The position numbers and the translations under genes are program-made. Below the pieces are notes generated by a model that saw nothing but the letters and a program-made list of their open reading frames with translations, had not been told where the DNA came from and did no database searches. A stretch of 64,000 bases of DNA from Pachypanchax playfairii (lineage: Eukaryota; Chordata; Actinopteri; Cyprinodontiformes; Aplocheilidae), in contig SSNP01000041.1 in assembly GCA_006937955.1 (NCBI GenBank), forward strand, positions 215,599-279,598, written 5' to 3'. Positions 47,660 to 61,415 of this stretch are shown here, one piece after another. Each line of letters starts with the position of its first letter. Position 1 is the first letter of the stretch.

Positions 47660-50600
47660 AAGTATTAATAGCTATTTCATGTTTATTGCCAGTCTCTCTT
47701 CCATCAGCCATGTTTGACAGACTCCAGTCATTTGCCAATAAACTGAAGACTCTGCAATCTTCTTGCTTTTTGAATATTTGAGGAATTCTTTCTACCTTCA
47801 CATGTGAGAAACTATCTGAGTACCGTTGGCTTTTAAACAGTTACAAATGTCTTCAGATTTAGTTTCCAAGGATCCAGATTTTCTTGTAATCTTTTAAAGC
47901 AATATTGATGAATAGTTCGGGAGACTTTCTGAAGGTCTTTCATGGAAGAATTAAATTAAAACTATCTACAGCAGGTGAACAGGATGTGAAAGTCATGTCT
48001 CTGTAAAAACTCTGCAGACACAGAGAGATTTCACAGGTTTGTGATCGTTTCACACCAAAAAAAGTTACTTTTATTCATTTACCTGAGTCTCTTTTGTTTG
48101 AAGCTGCTTCCTTCAAGGTCAGCCATCATTTCTTAAGTATGACTCATTTGCCTAAAGCATAAATTCCTTGAAAGTATGTGCAGCTAAAATGAATGCTCTC
48201 ACACTTGCACCCCCTCAATCCAGCATGCCCACACACACACAAACATACACACACCAAGAGTGCTTGCATGTGTGAGCACAAACGTGCACTCCCACACCTA
48301 GAAAAACACGCGCTTGCAGGCCATGCGTGTGCAAGCGAATGCTGTTCATGCATGTCTAGTAGAGTTGAGCTATGTGAGGAGGATCTTTGATCTCAGCCAG
48401 GCAGCCTACGAGCTTCTTCACTATTTGCATTCAGTCTCTTGGGTCTGTTGCCTTCTTGGCCCCTCACCAGCTTCAGATGCAGGTTACAGAGGTAGCCAGA
48501 GGGGAGATTCCCACACATTCCTGTTTGTGAGACTGTGTGCCTGTGCAATTTTGAGCTGTGTTGTTCTGGGAGAAGAATATCGCGATCTATGTGAAGAAGA
48601 AACAGGCCAAGTGAGAATACCTGGGCCAGCACCACATCAAAGCATACAGCAGCCTGACAGGGTGAAAGAGGGAGTGAGAAAGCAAGAGAAGCAGAGAGGA
48701 AAAACAAGCTTTGAATCGAGGAGGAAGGAGAACGAGATACAAATAGGGTGAGAGAAGAGAAAAGGGGGAGGAGGGGGAGGAGGAGGAGGAGAAGGGAACG
48801 AGGCCTCTCCAGGAGGTCACTGAGTTTCTGGATCTCCGCGCCTTTTGTCCCACACCACATTCCATAGCAACAATCTGACCAGTCAGCCAGCCAGCAGCAA
48901 AAAAGGAAAGAAATATATATTTATAAAAAAAAAAAAAACTCAGACAGGTACAAAACTCTAGGATTCAAAAATGAATCAGTTACAAACGAAACACTATAAT
49001 ATAATGAAAATCCTCCAGATTCAAGACACAAAGGTTGAAAATTGGAAATATGTGGATTTTTACTATAGAATATTTTTCCTTTAACCTTTAACATCCTCAG
49101 TCCAAAACCAACATGTATAAGTTGCAATGCATGTCTCCCTTTTGATTTAGAACATTTTGTAAACTATATTTTTATTTGGCAGCGCAGTGCAGTTCAGTAT
49201 TCTGATGCTGAACTGTGCAGCTTTGGTGTTCAGTAGGTCATTTTCCTTTAACTTTGTTGACTTTATGGCAAAATGTGTCCCTCAGACAGGAAGATGAGGA
49301 TAGATGTAGTGAATTTAACTGTCTAGCTTTTTTAAACAATTCAAATGTGAGGCTATTAGGCTAATTATAACAGTTTTTTGTCCTTGTTATTTTTGTTTGT
49401 GTTTTAGCATGAATTAACCTTTCCAGTCTCTTGTTGAGTCTGTGTTTAAACCAATAAAATTAGTATTTGTTTGAAAGATTTATTTGAAGAAAGACTTTTT
49501 GTCTGCTCCAGCATTTAATTTGTAGAATTTACAATTTAAAACTGATGATAAAGTTTATTCTAATGATTGCACTCTAAGATTTTGTTGCATTAATCCTATG
49601 GAATTTTGTTCTGTTTTTTAGATTTAAATGAATTTTTTTCTTTATTAATTTGATACAATATTTTTCTGCTTGGCGATTCAGTTTGACATTTCAGTTTTTC
49701 TTCTGATTGTAAATATTAGATATCCTTTTCTTTCTTTTTGAACTTTAGTGTCTTGATACTTTAGTTTTTATTTTGATTCAGTTTTCTTCAAACATTTTGG
49801 TAGGTCACTTTCATGTCCACAATAATTAAGCTCTGAAGCTCTTCTCCATATAAACCATCAACATAGTAAATTCAACATGAAAGCAGATGTAAAATGAGCT
49901 CCCCCTAGTGGTTGGCTGCAGAACCAGTTTAAAGTCCCGCCCCCTCCATGTAAACACATGAACAAAATTACCTGCTATTTTTTTCAGATTTTGACTTTTG
50001 TTTGTTTTTCTAAAACATTTATATTTAATTCACTATTTGATGCTTGAAAAAACATAATGATTGTGTACAAGTGAGTTCACATGCTCAAAAAATTCTACAT
50101 CCCAGTTACGGATCTTCGATGTAGAATCCCATGATCCATAAAGAGGAAATCCTTGGTAGACTGGGAGAAGGTGGAAACTCTACATCTAATTTAGTTATAA
50201 TGAAACATCTCAGCAGGCACTGGAGGATTAAAACTGCACAGACACAAACAGGTTTTTAACTTCAAGATCAAACGTTGTGATCCTCAAAGCCATTTTGGTC
50301 ACATGGAAACAAAATGAATGGTTTTAGTTTCTGGAATTTGTTTGTCGGTGAACTGACCCCTTTTTTCAGCTATGTAAATCAGTACCACCCAAACACAAGA
50401 CTTTCTGGAAATTACCTATTGCACATTGATTTCAGCACTCTTGATGAATTTTCCTGCACACCAAAGCCAGTGAGTTTGCTCTTGCTCCCATCGGTAATTT
50501 GAAATGTAATTACCCATCATTTCAGATTGCTTCGGGAGCCTGACACCTACATCTCCTTCTCTGCCTTTCTTCCCTGAATGTCTCTTCCTCCTGGCTGGTT

Positions 50601-51679
50601 TTGTATGCTGGTGGAGGATTGTATATTTTCCACCCCTGCACATTTTTTTTAGCATTACCCCTACCATTACCTATGTAAATGACTCTGGTACAGACGGGAG
50701 ACTCACAGAACCGACTCTCCGACAAGAAAAAAACATGCTCATTTCCACAGGAAACCAGATCACATCCTTGCTGAGGATATGTTCAACAACAAACGTGCAC
50801 GGCTGAACATGTAGCAAATATGTTCTGTATTGACGTGTTTTAAATAAATCAAGCAGGAAATACAGTTAGCTGATAAACTCCTCAACTCCAGGCTGTCAAA
50901 ACCTTCTCAGAGACTCTGATATACATGATGCGAGCTCATGACCTCATACTTATGTCAAATTTTAATTTCACCACAAAATCAAAAACACCATGTATCTCTT
51001 GGGACTGCACCCAGGTGACAGGAACACCTATAACACATAGGCAATGTGAAGCAACACCTGATATTTTAGCATTTAAATACACACTAAATAAATCAGATTT
51101 GATTCTGAAAGGTGTTTGGTGTGACTTTGATTATGAAATTCAAGCCTTTAGCTCAATAAAGTGCCTTTATCTGAAAGTTCTACCTCATTAACAGGATTAG
51201 TACTTTCATCAAAGACCTTATAGATCAGATCCCATACCTGTCTTCCACCCTCAGGTGGTGGATCTCAGTTACATGTGCAACAAGAGTCCATTTTATTATT
51301 TAACACTGTGTGTTAATTTAGAATTACATTTAAAAACAAGATATGCAATTTTATCATATCTAGTACACAGATCAGTTTTGAAAAATATATTTTTCTGACA
51401 ATTTTTTAAAGGACATTGTTTCAGGCTAGTTAGAGTGGGCATGTTTTAACAGTTTTATTTCCGATCAGTTGCTCATGATTGTTGGTTTTAAAACACCAAG
51501 GTGGAAGCGACCATATATGGCTGTTTTCTTTGACTTTTGGGAATCAAACGAGTTTAATTTGAAAATTAAACCTTCGATATGAAGTTTTTCATTTTCGTAT
51601 TTCCTTTTATTGGATCTGAAATCAAATCCCATAACTTGTTAGACGATTGGAGACTGATTTGTTTGATGAACTTAGTATC

Positions 51680-51716
<37 letters not shown>

Positions 51717-52559
51717 GTGTGTGTGTGGGTGGGCGGGGAATTTTATTATTATATCCCAGTTTTCTAACAATTCACTGCTCTCCCTTCAGACTAGCTGAAG
51801 AAAACTTACTCTGAATATAATCTTAATGTTGGCAGAAATGAAAAAAACCTACTTTCTTTGATGTTACTGCAATATTACTGAGATTTTGCTGAAACTGAAC
51901 AATCTTATTCTCTTATATTTTGTAAATCAGGCTTCACAGTAAATTGTGAGGCATAATTGTCGCTTTGCACTTATCCATGTGTTATGATTTTTACTGTCAG
52001 TGAGTGTTTCCATTAGAAAGCAAAATGTTTTAAATGGGTTCGTTTCTCTTTTAGTTTAAATTCTTGGCTTGTGTCTGATTCATCCTACTAACACCTGTCA
52101 ACACACTCAGTCTTGTGTGTTTCTGTTTTTTTCTTTTTTTTTAAATCCATGCTCTCCAGCAGCTTGAAATTGCATCAGCTTGAAAAGCCAACCGTGCATC
52201 AACAATTACCTGCAGACTTTGTGCTTTTCAAAATGTCCTTGCTTTTATTTCCTCATGTTCCCAACATGCAGACACAAAGTGGCGATGAAATTCAGGCTGT
52301 CAGTCACGTCCGATTCCGTTCTGCTTTTGTCTCTGTTGTGGTCCGATCTCACTAAGAGCTTGACTGGACAAACATATGCAGATAGAGAAAGATAAACGTT
52401 AATGTTTTCTCTGGAATTGATATAAATAAAGTCTGCTGTTTAAGAAAAAATAATAGACGACTATCAGTAAATACTGAATCCTCTCATGAATACAGAAGAA
52501 ATAGAAGCTTCAAACATCAAAGTTGGACTAATAAAGAAAGCTGAGTTAAAGTAATGGGT
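47660..52559. other. Non-coding with purine tract, repeat and GT microsatellite
   Basis: No gene recognised. The stretch 48750-48798 is 49 uninterrupted purines, capable of triplex formation. A repeat similar to 27115-27320 lies at 49930-50070. A 10-bp inverted repeat ATTCTACATC/GATGTAGAAT is at 50092-50127. A (GT)n run is at 51682-51714. Balanced, repeat-poor segments at 50310-50680 and 52140-52390 are candidate conserved non-coding elements. Confidence 0.45.
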
Positions 52560-52850
52560 CAATTCTTTTGAAATATGATTGAGGACAGAAACTCAGACAT
52601 ATTTCACCCCAGTGACACTCTCCAGCTCTTCTCGGAGGATACAAGATGTTCCCAGACAAGTTCTGGATCTGCCTGGGAGTCTCCTATTAGTTAGACATGC
52701 CCAGTAAACCTCCACAGGGAGGTAACCAGGAAGCATCTGACCAGATGAACCACCTCAGCTGATTCATTTCGATGCAAAGGAGCAGCAGCTCTACTTCAAG
52801 CTCCTCCCCTTATGTCTAAGGCTGAGCCCTACGGAGGAACCTCCTTTATT
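52560..52850 (-). mobile_element. LINE fragment, minus strand
   Basis: Minus-strand translation gives VELLLLCIEMNQLRWF followed by a proline-rich segment. This corresponds to the C-terminal part of the LINE family also seen at 47341. It contains stops and is 5'-truncated. Confidence 0.65.
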
Positions 52851-52996
52851 ACATCTAAACCTTTGCCTTTCACCTCTGCTCCTCTCCAACCTGCCATCAC
52901 TCATAAACAAGATACTCAGATACTTAAACTCTCCACTTGAGACAAAGACTTTTATCTCTTTCAAATCTTGTTACAACCTGCAGAAGAACAGCCTCA

Positions 52997-53212
52997 GTTT
53001 GGAGAAACAGAGTTCAGTTCTGAACAGATTAACAAGCTAACGGCTAGTCGGAGACCAAAGTGGATTGCTGCCATTTTAAAACTTCAATCTGTCTTAGAAA
53101 ACGCTGCACCATTAAATTACACAAATCTCTCTGTTAGCTGCATGTGTTCTATGTAAATAACTATGTATAACCACTTTAGTCTTGGCCCAGTCCAAACTCT
53201 GTTTCTCCAAAC
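52997..53212. mobile_element. Small inverted-repeat element (MITE-like, 216 bp)
   Basis: The 18-bp ends GTTTGGAGAAACAGAGTT are exactly inverted at 53195-53212. No clear target duplication is visible, so the true borders may be a few bases further out. A related end occurs at 6804. Confidence 0.6.
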
Positions 53213-54499
53213 ATAAGCCGATCAAAGGCGTATCTAACCTCTGGACACAACCCCACTATAAAGCATTAAAGGAAGTGTTTTTATTTCAATTTTTCAATTA
53301 AAAACAACCTTTTTTCCTCAACTTTTTAACAGCCAACATACTGGATAGGTCACAGAGTTGTTCCCTCCTCCCCGTGCCTTATAAATGTCTCACTTAATGG
53401 ATTTACTAAACCTGCTTCTGGGGTTAGAAAGCTAAAAAATTATTTGTTCTTCAGGTAAATTGCAACTTGTCTGAGAAATCTCAGCTTTTGATGGCAGCCT
53501 TCAGCCTCCAGCCTTCAGTTTTTCTGCAGCCATTTTGATCAAGTACATATAAAAGCATCTCTCCGCTCAACGAAGAAACTCATTCTCCCACTTCATTTTA
53601 TGATCTTTGCCTCTGCAGGGTAATAATTAAGCTTTCGAAGAGTCTCTGTCATCTGTCAATCAGCCCTTCTCTTCCGCATGCATGTCTTCCTGCAACTCCC
53701 GGAATCATCACAGGAGAAGCACTTTTTTTAGCCAAAAGTTAATAATAATCACATTATTTCTATCATTTCAAAGCCCTGGGTGGTTTCTATTAGCTGTGTC
53801 AGTGTGCAGGGCCTCCAACCGGTAATTTCTTCCCTGTTATTAGATTTAACCCCTCGTGATGCCACCACTGAATGCCTCGCATTTTATTCTAATATGAAGA
53901 TGAATTTAGATCTCTATCTCTAAGTGTTTGACTGCTCTGGTTCTCTTTATTTAAAATAAGCTGGATTCATCTCATCGAGAACTGGTCTTTTCTCAGTTAT
54001 GCGGACGTTATGAACGGCTCGGACGTGAGTCACAGGTGTTCAGAGCTCCTTGCAGAGTGCGCCTCGCTTTAAGAACAAGAAGAAAAAAAAGAACTTCAGG
54101 TGACACTGAAATGTTCACTTCACTTCTAATGGCACTTCTCTGTGTAGGTGTGCGCGTTTACATGCACACAATTGATGCGTAGGGGGTGTGGAGTGGTCAA
54201 CTGATGAGGCACTGTGGAGGCTGAGAGCTCTGGAGAGTGCTGTGTGGGTTGGAAGCCTCCTCTCCTCGCTGTGAAATGCACACATACACAAACACACACA
54301 CAAACACAAAGCTGAGGGAGGTGGAGGCAACAGAGCTTGCTTTGCCGGCTGTCCATTGATCAGCGGAGACGTTTGCTAGACTTAAAAAGATTTAGTGTGG
54401 AGAGCAGAGAGAGAGAGGATGACTGGGGTTCTGTAGAGATAAACAGCTGATCGGTTCAAGGAAGAAAGATGCAAATAGAGTGAAAGAAGAAAAGGATGA
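53213..54499. other. Non-coding; candidate regulatory segment
   Basis: The stretch 53560-53960 is repeat-poor and contains TAATAATTAAGC and a PBX/MEIS-type site, so it is a good candidate for a conserved non-coding element. No protein-coding exon was recognised. Confidence 0.45.
53653..53662 (-). promoter_or_regulatory. PBX-MEIS/PREP consensus site
   Basis: CTGTCAATCA is the reverse complement of TGATTGACAG, the consensus bound by PBX with MEIS/PREP. It sits in a repeat-poor segment with homeobox-core motifs. Function is inferred only. Confidence 0.45.
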
Positions 54500-55920
54500 A
54501 GAGGGCAGATGACAGCGGCTGGGGAAGCCCCGGCTTTTAACAGTCTGGATAGAGCCTGTTGGTAAGCTCTTCATGTTTCTGTCTTTCCTACATGTCCGAG
54601 TGCACGTTTTCATGTCTCGCGTTGAGCCACTGCAGAGGAGGGGAAGAAAAAAAGGAGATGCAGCAAGCAGCAGGAGGAGGAGGAGAAATCCTCCAGGCTG
54701 CCTTTCACTGCAGACAAAACCATTCAGGGTGTTCAATTAAAAACAGCAGTGCAGCTGCTGCAGCAGGATTCATTCAGACATGCAGATGCATCATGCTCCT
54801 CTGGAACTGATCATTATACTCCACACATATTCACACATGATCCGAGCAAACTGCTGCTCCACAGTCAGATCTTAGATTTTTTTTTATTTACTGCATAAGC
54901 TCTTTTAAGCCTGTGAGACATGATCTGTGTCAATAATCAGTCAGGAATTTAGATTTTGGACTTTTTAGTGGCAGGAATGTTATAAAAAGGCAGTAAGCAG
55001 CTGTCTGAGTCTCACTGCCATCGCAGCCACTTGTGGCTCCTTGCGCTGTGGAACCCTTGGATTTGAAGGGGCGTCCCCACGCGGGTCCCCGACCCTGACT
55101 TTGTGAACCTCTCAGCCAAGCAGCAGCTTTAAGAATCCCCCTTATGATATGGAGGCAACACGCGTTGACGTGTCGCGCTGCGCTTCCGACCACTAGTATC
55201 GGCATGCGTCCTGTGTGCGCACACACACACACGCATACGCACCGCGCTCTCACGAGGGACATGCGGCCAGCAGACAGCAGCCACGGTAAGTGGAGCCACT
55301 TTTCAAACGGCACTTTGTCTCCAGGGAGGCTGGAAACAACTTTCTCCAGACTTGTGTTGTTGCTGCTGTCCGTGTTGGACAAAAAGGAACTTTGTGCACT
55401 TTTTTTGTTTGTTTTTATTTGTTCTCCTCCGTCGTGTCGTTTCGCAGGCTCTCCGTGCACATTGCGCAACGATCAGACCGAGCAGTTCGGGGTTGTTGGT
55501 GAAATTGAAGGTTTTTTTCTGACGGGTCACGGAGGCTGAAGTTCCCTCGGCAGCCCGGTGACGCTGCACCGTGACCGTGTGCAGTTCTGACCGGAGCGCG
55601 TCTCTGGTTGGTTTAAAGAAGGTCGATTTTACGCGTCACGTGCAGTTTTAAAATATCTACAGATCAAGAGTTTTATCTCCACTAACTTTCGCAAGTAAGC
55701 GCAGCTTAAGGTCCAGTTTGTGTGTGTGTTTGTGTGCGTGCGTCTGTGTGTGCGTGTGTCTGTTGGTGGGGGCAATGCGCAAAGTGTGTGGTCTCCATGC
55801 TCTCCACCCCCGCAGAAACGCACTATATGTGCGCGCGCGTGGTGTGTGTGTGCGCGCACAGACAAGTTGAGTCTGTCTTGGTTTGGCATGTCTGTCTCAG
55901 GAATGCGCCCGGCGTTTTTC
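54500..55920 (+). promoter_or_regulatory. CpG-rich segment, possible promoter and non-coding first exon
   Basis: From about 55020 CpG dinucleotides are far denser than elsewhere outside transposons, e.g. CACGCGGGTC and ACGCGTTGACGTGTCGCGC. A consensus splice donor CACG|GTAAGT (intron from 55286) follows a short ATG-containing stretch at 55261, and another donor-like TTG|GTAAGC lies at 54562. Together these suggest the 5' end of a host gene read in the forward direction. No protein is recognisable and no TATA box is convincing. Confidence 0.45.
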
Positions 55921-57979
55921 TCTTTATTTTTCACATTAAAAGCAGTTTGAGAATCGCTCTCTGAACTGCTGCCATGGCTGTTAAGTGACCTGCAAAACCA
56001 GCGAGACTTCCGGGTATGGGTTTTCAGAATAAAAGCACACAAAGTTCCTTATTTGTTTATACTCTTCATTGATTCTTCATTGAGTTGAATTTCTAAGTTT
56101 ATAGGATTCCAAATTCACATATAATCTGGAGTACTGGATTACTGTTTAACTCACATTAAATTATTAATCTGCATTTTCACTGTCAGTCACTGACCTTATT
56201 TGGGTTTATTTCTTCTAACTAATTTCCATGAACATCTATTTGTTGGTCTTTACAAAAAGTGCATATTTATTGTCTTTTGTTTAAAATATAGTCTCAACAA
56301 TTAAAACTTCGAAGGACATTAAATCAACAAATCTTGTACTTAATCTGAACAACCCAGATGGTCAAAACAACCAAATCAGTTAAAAAACTTAATAATACCT
56401 GAGATTATATTCTATCACTTCCCAAATCTAACACAATCATTGTGTTCTAATCTGTCTTTCCAGATTTATAACAATTCAGCAATTCAGCACCTTTATTGTG
56501 GTAAAAGTGTAGTGCGACTGTGCGAGTCTAGGGTGTCTCTGCTAGGAGAGGAGAGAGGCAGAAATTCTTGTGTGTTTTGGTATGCGATCACTCAGTAAAG
56601 AACCCATGACTGAAGAGTAGAGGGAGTGTTTGGGGTTGAATTTAAGATACATTCCTCACCTTCCTCTCTGAAACGTAACCACATTTTTTCGTTTTGTTTA
56701 TTTGTTTTTTTTTTTTTTCTGGAGTTGCATGTTGCCTCCTTACATGACATCTCTGAGGTCTCAGCTGAAGGTGATGAAGCAATCAGATGACCTCAGCAGT
56801 GATGATACACAGATAAAAGCAGGAAATTACAGTGATTCTAAAGAGGGAAACAATCAAACACGCCACATGATTTCACTGCAGTTGAAGTGTTTATGAATTT
56901 GCATAACTATTTGGTCAGAAATTCACATAGAATGAAACGTCCATCCTGCTACTTTTTAACAGTTTTTATATGAAGAGAAAATGATGTTTGAGCTGTTGTG
57001 GGACAAACAAATCTCTGAATTCCTGAAAAGTGTCAGCTTGTCTTTTAGTTCAGTGTTTAAAGGTTTAATTTTACATTAAAAATTATATTTCTTTTGGAAA
57101 GAAATACATTCGTACTGCTACACAGTGCTACATCCTGTACAAGCACCTGGAGGGTAAGAACACATGCCAGAATGTTGCTTAATAACTGAAGCAGGGTTTT
57201 AATACTTTCATACCATCTTTTCTAGTTAATATATTAACTAACCAGTTATACTAACTAACACTTGACCTGTGTAGTTTCATCTGTGGGTGGTTGCATAGTA
57301 TCAGTGAGTCATAACTCTCCACAGTAGTAAAAATCGGGGTTCCACAAGGCTGCTGTCTTGGTACCTTGCAACACAGGCTGTATATTTGGCTGACCATCCT
57401 TCAATTTATATTGTTCTATTTGTGGATAATACGATACTAATAAGACTCATTATGTATGATGATGAAACAGCAAATATGGAAGAAAAACCTTGCCATAAGG
57501 GTTGTTACAGTTACTTAATCTTAAACAGATTTTAATGAAAGTGACAATGATGCCTTAATTTTCCAAAATTTACAATATGTTTACAAAATTGCTGACCAGC
57601 TGTTTCTGGTCTGTCATAGAAAACGTAATATTTAATTATAAATGAGATAGAAGAACAAGGGGAAAATGCAATTTACATCATTTAAGTTAGTCTGTATTTA
57701 ATGCAAATGACCAAAACTTCCAAACTTAGAATTTACTCCAAAGATGCTGCTTTATTTTCTGTCAAATCTAACATACTAAAGAGTTAGTCCTGCTTTTTGT
57801 AAATAAAACTCTGTTAATCAAACTCGAATTATTCTATCTGCTTAGAAAAACAGACCTTAGTCATATATGTTAAAATAAAATTTTAAATCAGAATATGATT
57901 ATTCCTGTAGACGCAGTTTATTTTCCTTTCAAATTCCAATATCATCTGCCTGTAAACCATCAGGTGGTCTTTCAAACAC
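55921..57979. other. Non-coding
   Basis: AT-rich; a poly-T run is at 56702. No gene or element recognised. Confidence 0.45.
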
Positions 57980-60253
<2,274 letters not shown>

Positions 60254-60318
60254 CCTGGCCCCAGAACCTGGGAAATACAGCGACATTACATCCGACACAT
60301 TAAATGGGGCTTTGCCAG

Positions 60319-60326
60319 ATTTGCAT
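60319..60326 (+). promoter_or_regulatory. POU octamer site
   Basis: ATTTGCAT is a perfect octamer motif within the repeat-poor segment 60260-60620. Confidence 0.4.
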
Positions 60327-61401
60327 AAAACCGACGGCTCTGCCTGTTCTTCAGCATCTCCGTCAGAGCCATAATCGCCCACTCACTAACGACAATTACT
60401 ATAATGGACTGATTGTTGGATTATACCACCAAAGTGGTTTTAGCGCACACATCTGCATAATTGTTCTTAGCATATAAGTGCTCGTGGGCTCCCGGCTGCC
60501 ATTAACTGTGACAGAGGAGAGAGTGATGGAGGAGACGTTCGACGCTCGATGAACAGGGGGCAAATTCTGCTCCAAGCGTGTGGGTGTTCTCAGTGTTTGT
60601 GAGTGGAGTGGGTGGAAATGTACTAAAGCATTGTCTCAGAAGAGATTGTTTTTAGGACTGGATTTGTCATGAACTTGTGGGGAAACTCGAAGGGGGTCAA
60701 CGTCAAGTCTCAGGTCAAATTATGAGCGCTTGATGAAAACTTTAGAATATGCAGCGGTGGAAAATGTCAGTTTCTGGTGACTCAATCAAACCCTTAGTAA
60801 TTCACCTAAAATAAACATTTCAAAATAAAATACAGTTAGTTTTGTCTTATAGTGCACAAAGTAAAGAAGAACACAGAACTCTGCTGTTTCTCTGTTCAAT
60901 CTTTGTCTCAAACGCATCCTTTGTGCTGCTTTTGTCAAAAATCACATTAGTGAAAAACCAACATCACATGACTAACAGATGGACAGAAACATCCGTTGTA
61001 CACAGGGGGACTGTAGCAGCGTGATCCAGATCAACAGCTGAACCCAGCTTTTCTCCTCGCCGTCTCTGTGTAAACATGCAGAGAGCTCTTGCAAGAGGAG
61101 GAATGGGACGTCAGCCAGCTCAACAGAGCACCAGCGAGCAAATCTCCTCAAGCGAAACGTGCTAATTTACTTAATCAAACTTGTAGGTGATAGATGGAAC
61201 CGGCACATGCCTGGTGGTGGAGGTGGTGGTGGTGGTGGGGGGTGTTAGAGACACCTGAAACCTGCTCCGTTATTTCATTCATCCTCCTCTTTCTCCCTCC
61301 TGCTCATCTCTGTGGAACAGGCCAACATCCCACTCGTGCAAATAAATTAAAAAAAGTGCTCCCTCTTTCCTCTGTCCTTCCCTCTGTGCTAATTACTCTC
61401 T

Positions 61402-61415
61402 GTTACCATGGAAAC
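61402..61415. promoter_or_regulatory. RFX X-box-like site
   Basis: GTTACCATGGAAAC is a near-palindromic match to the RFX X-box. No gene is visible next to it. Confidence 0.4.

Noticed and set aside
54930..55569. ORFs of 88-179 codons in the CpG-rich segment
   Set aside because: Open frames are expected in GC-richer DNA; several overlap on both strands and none shows a protein family.
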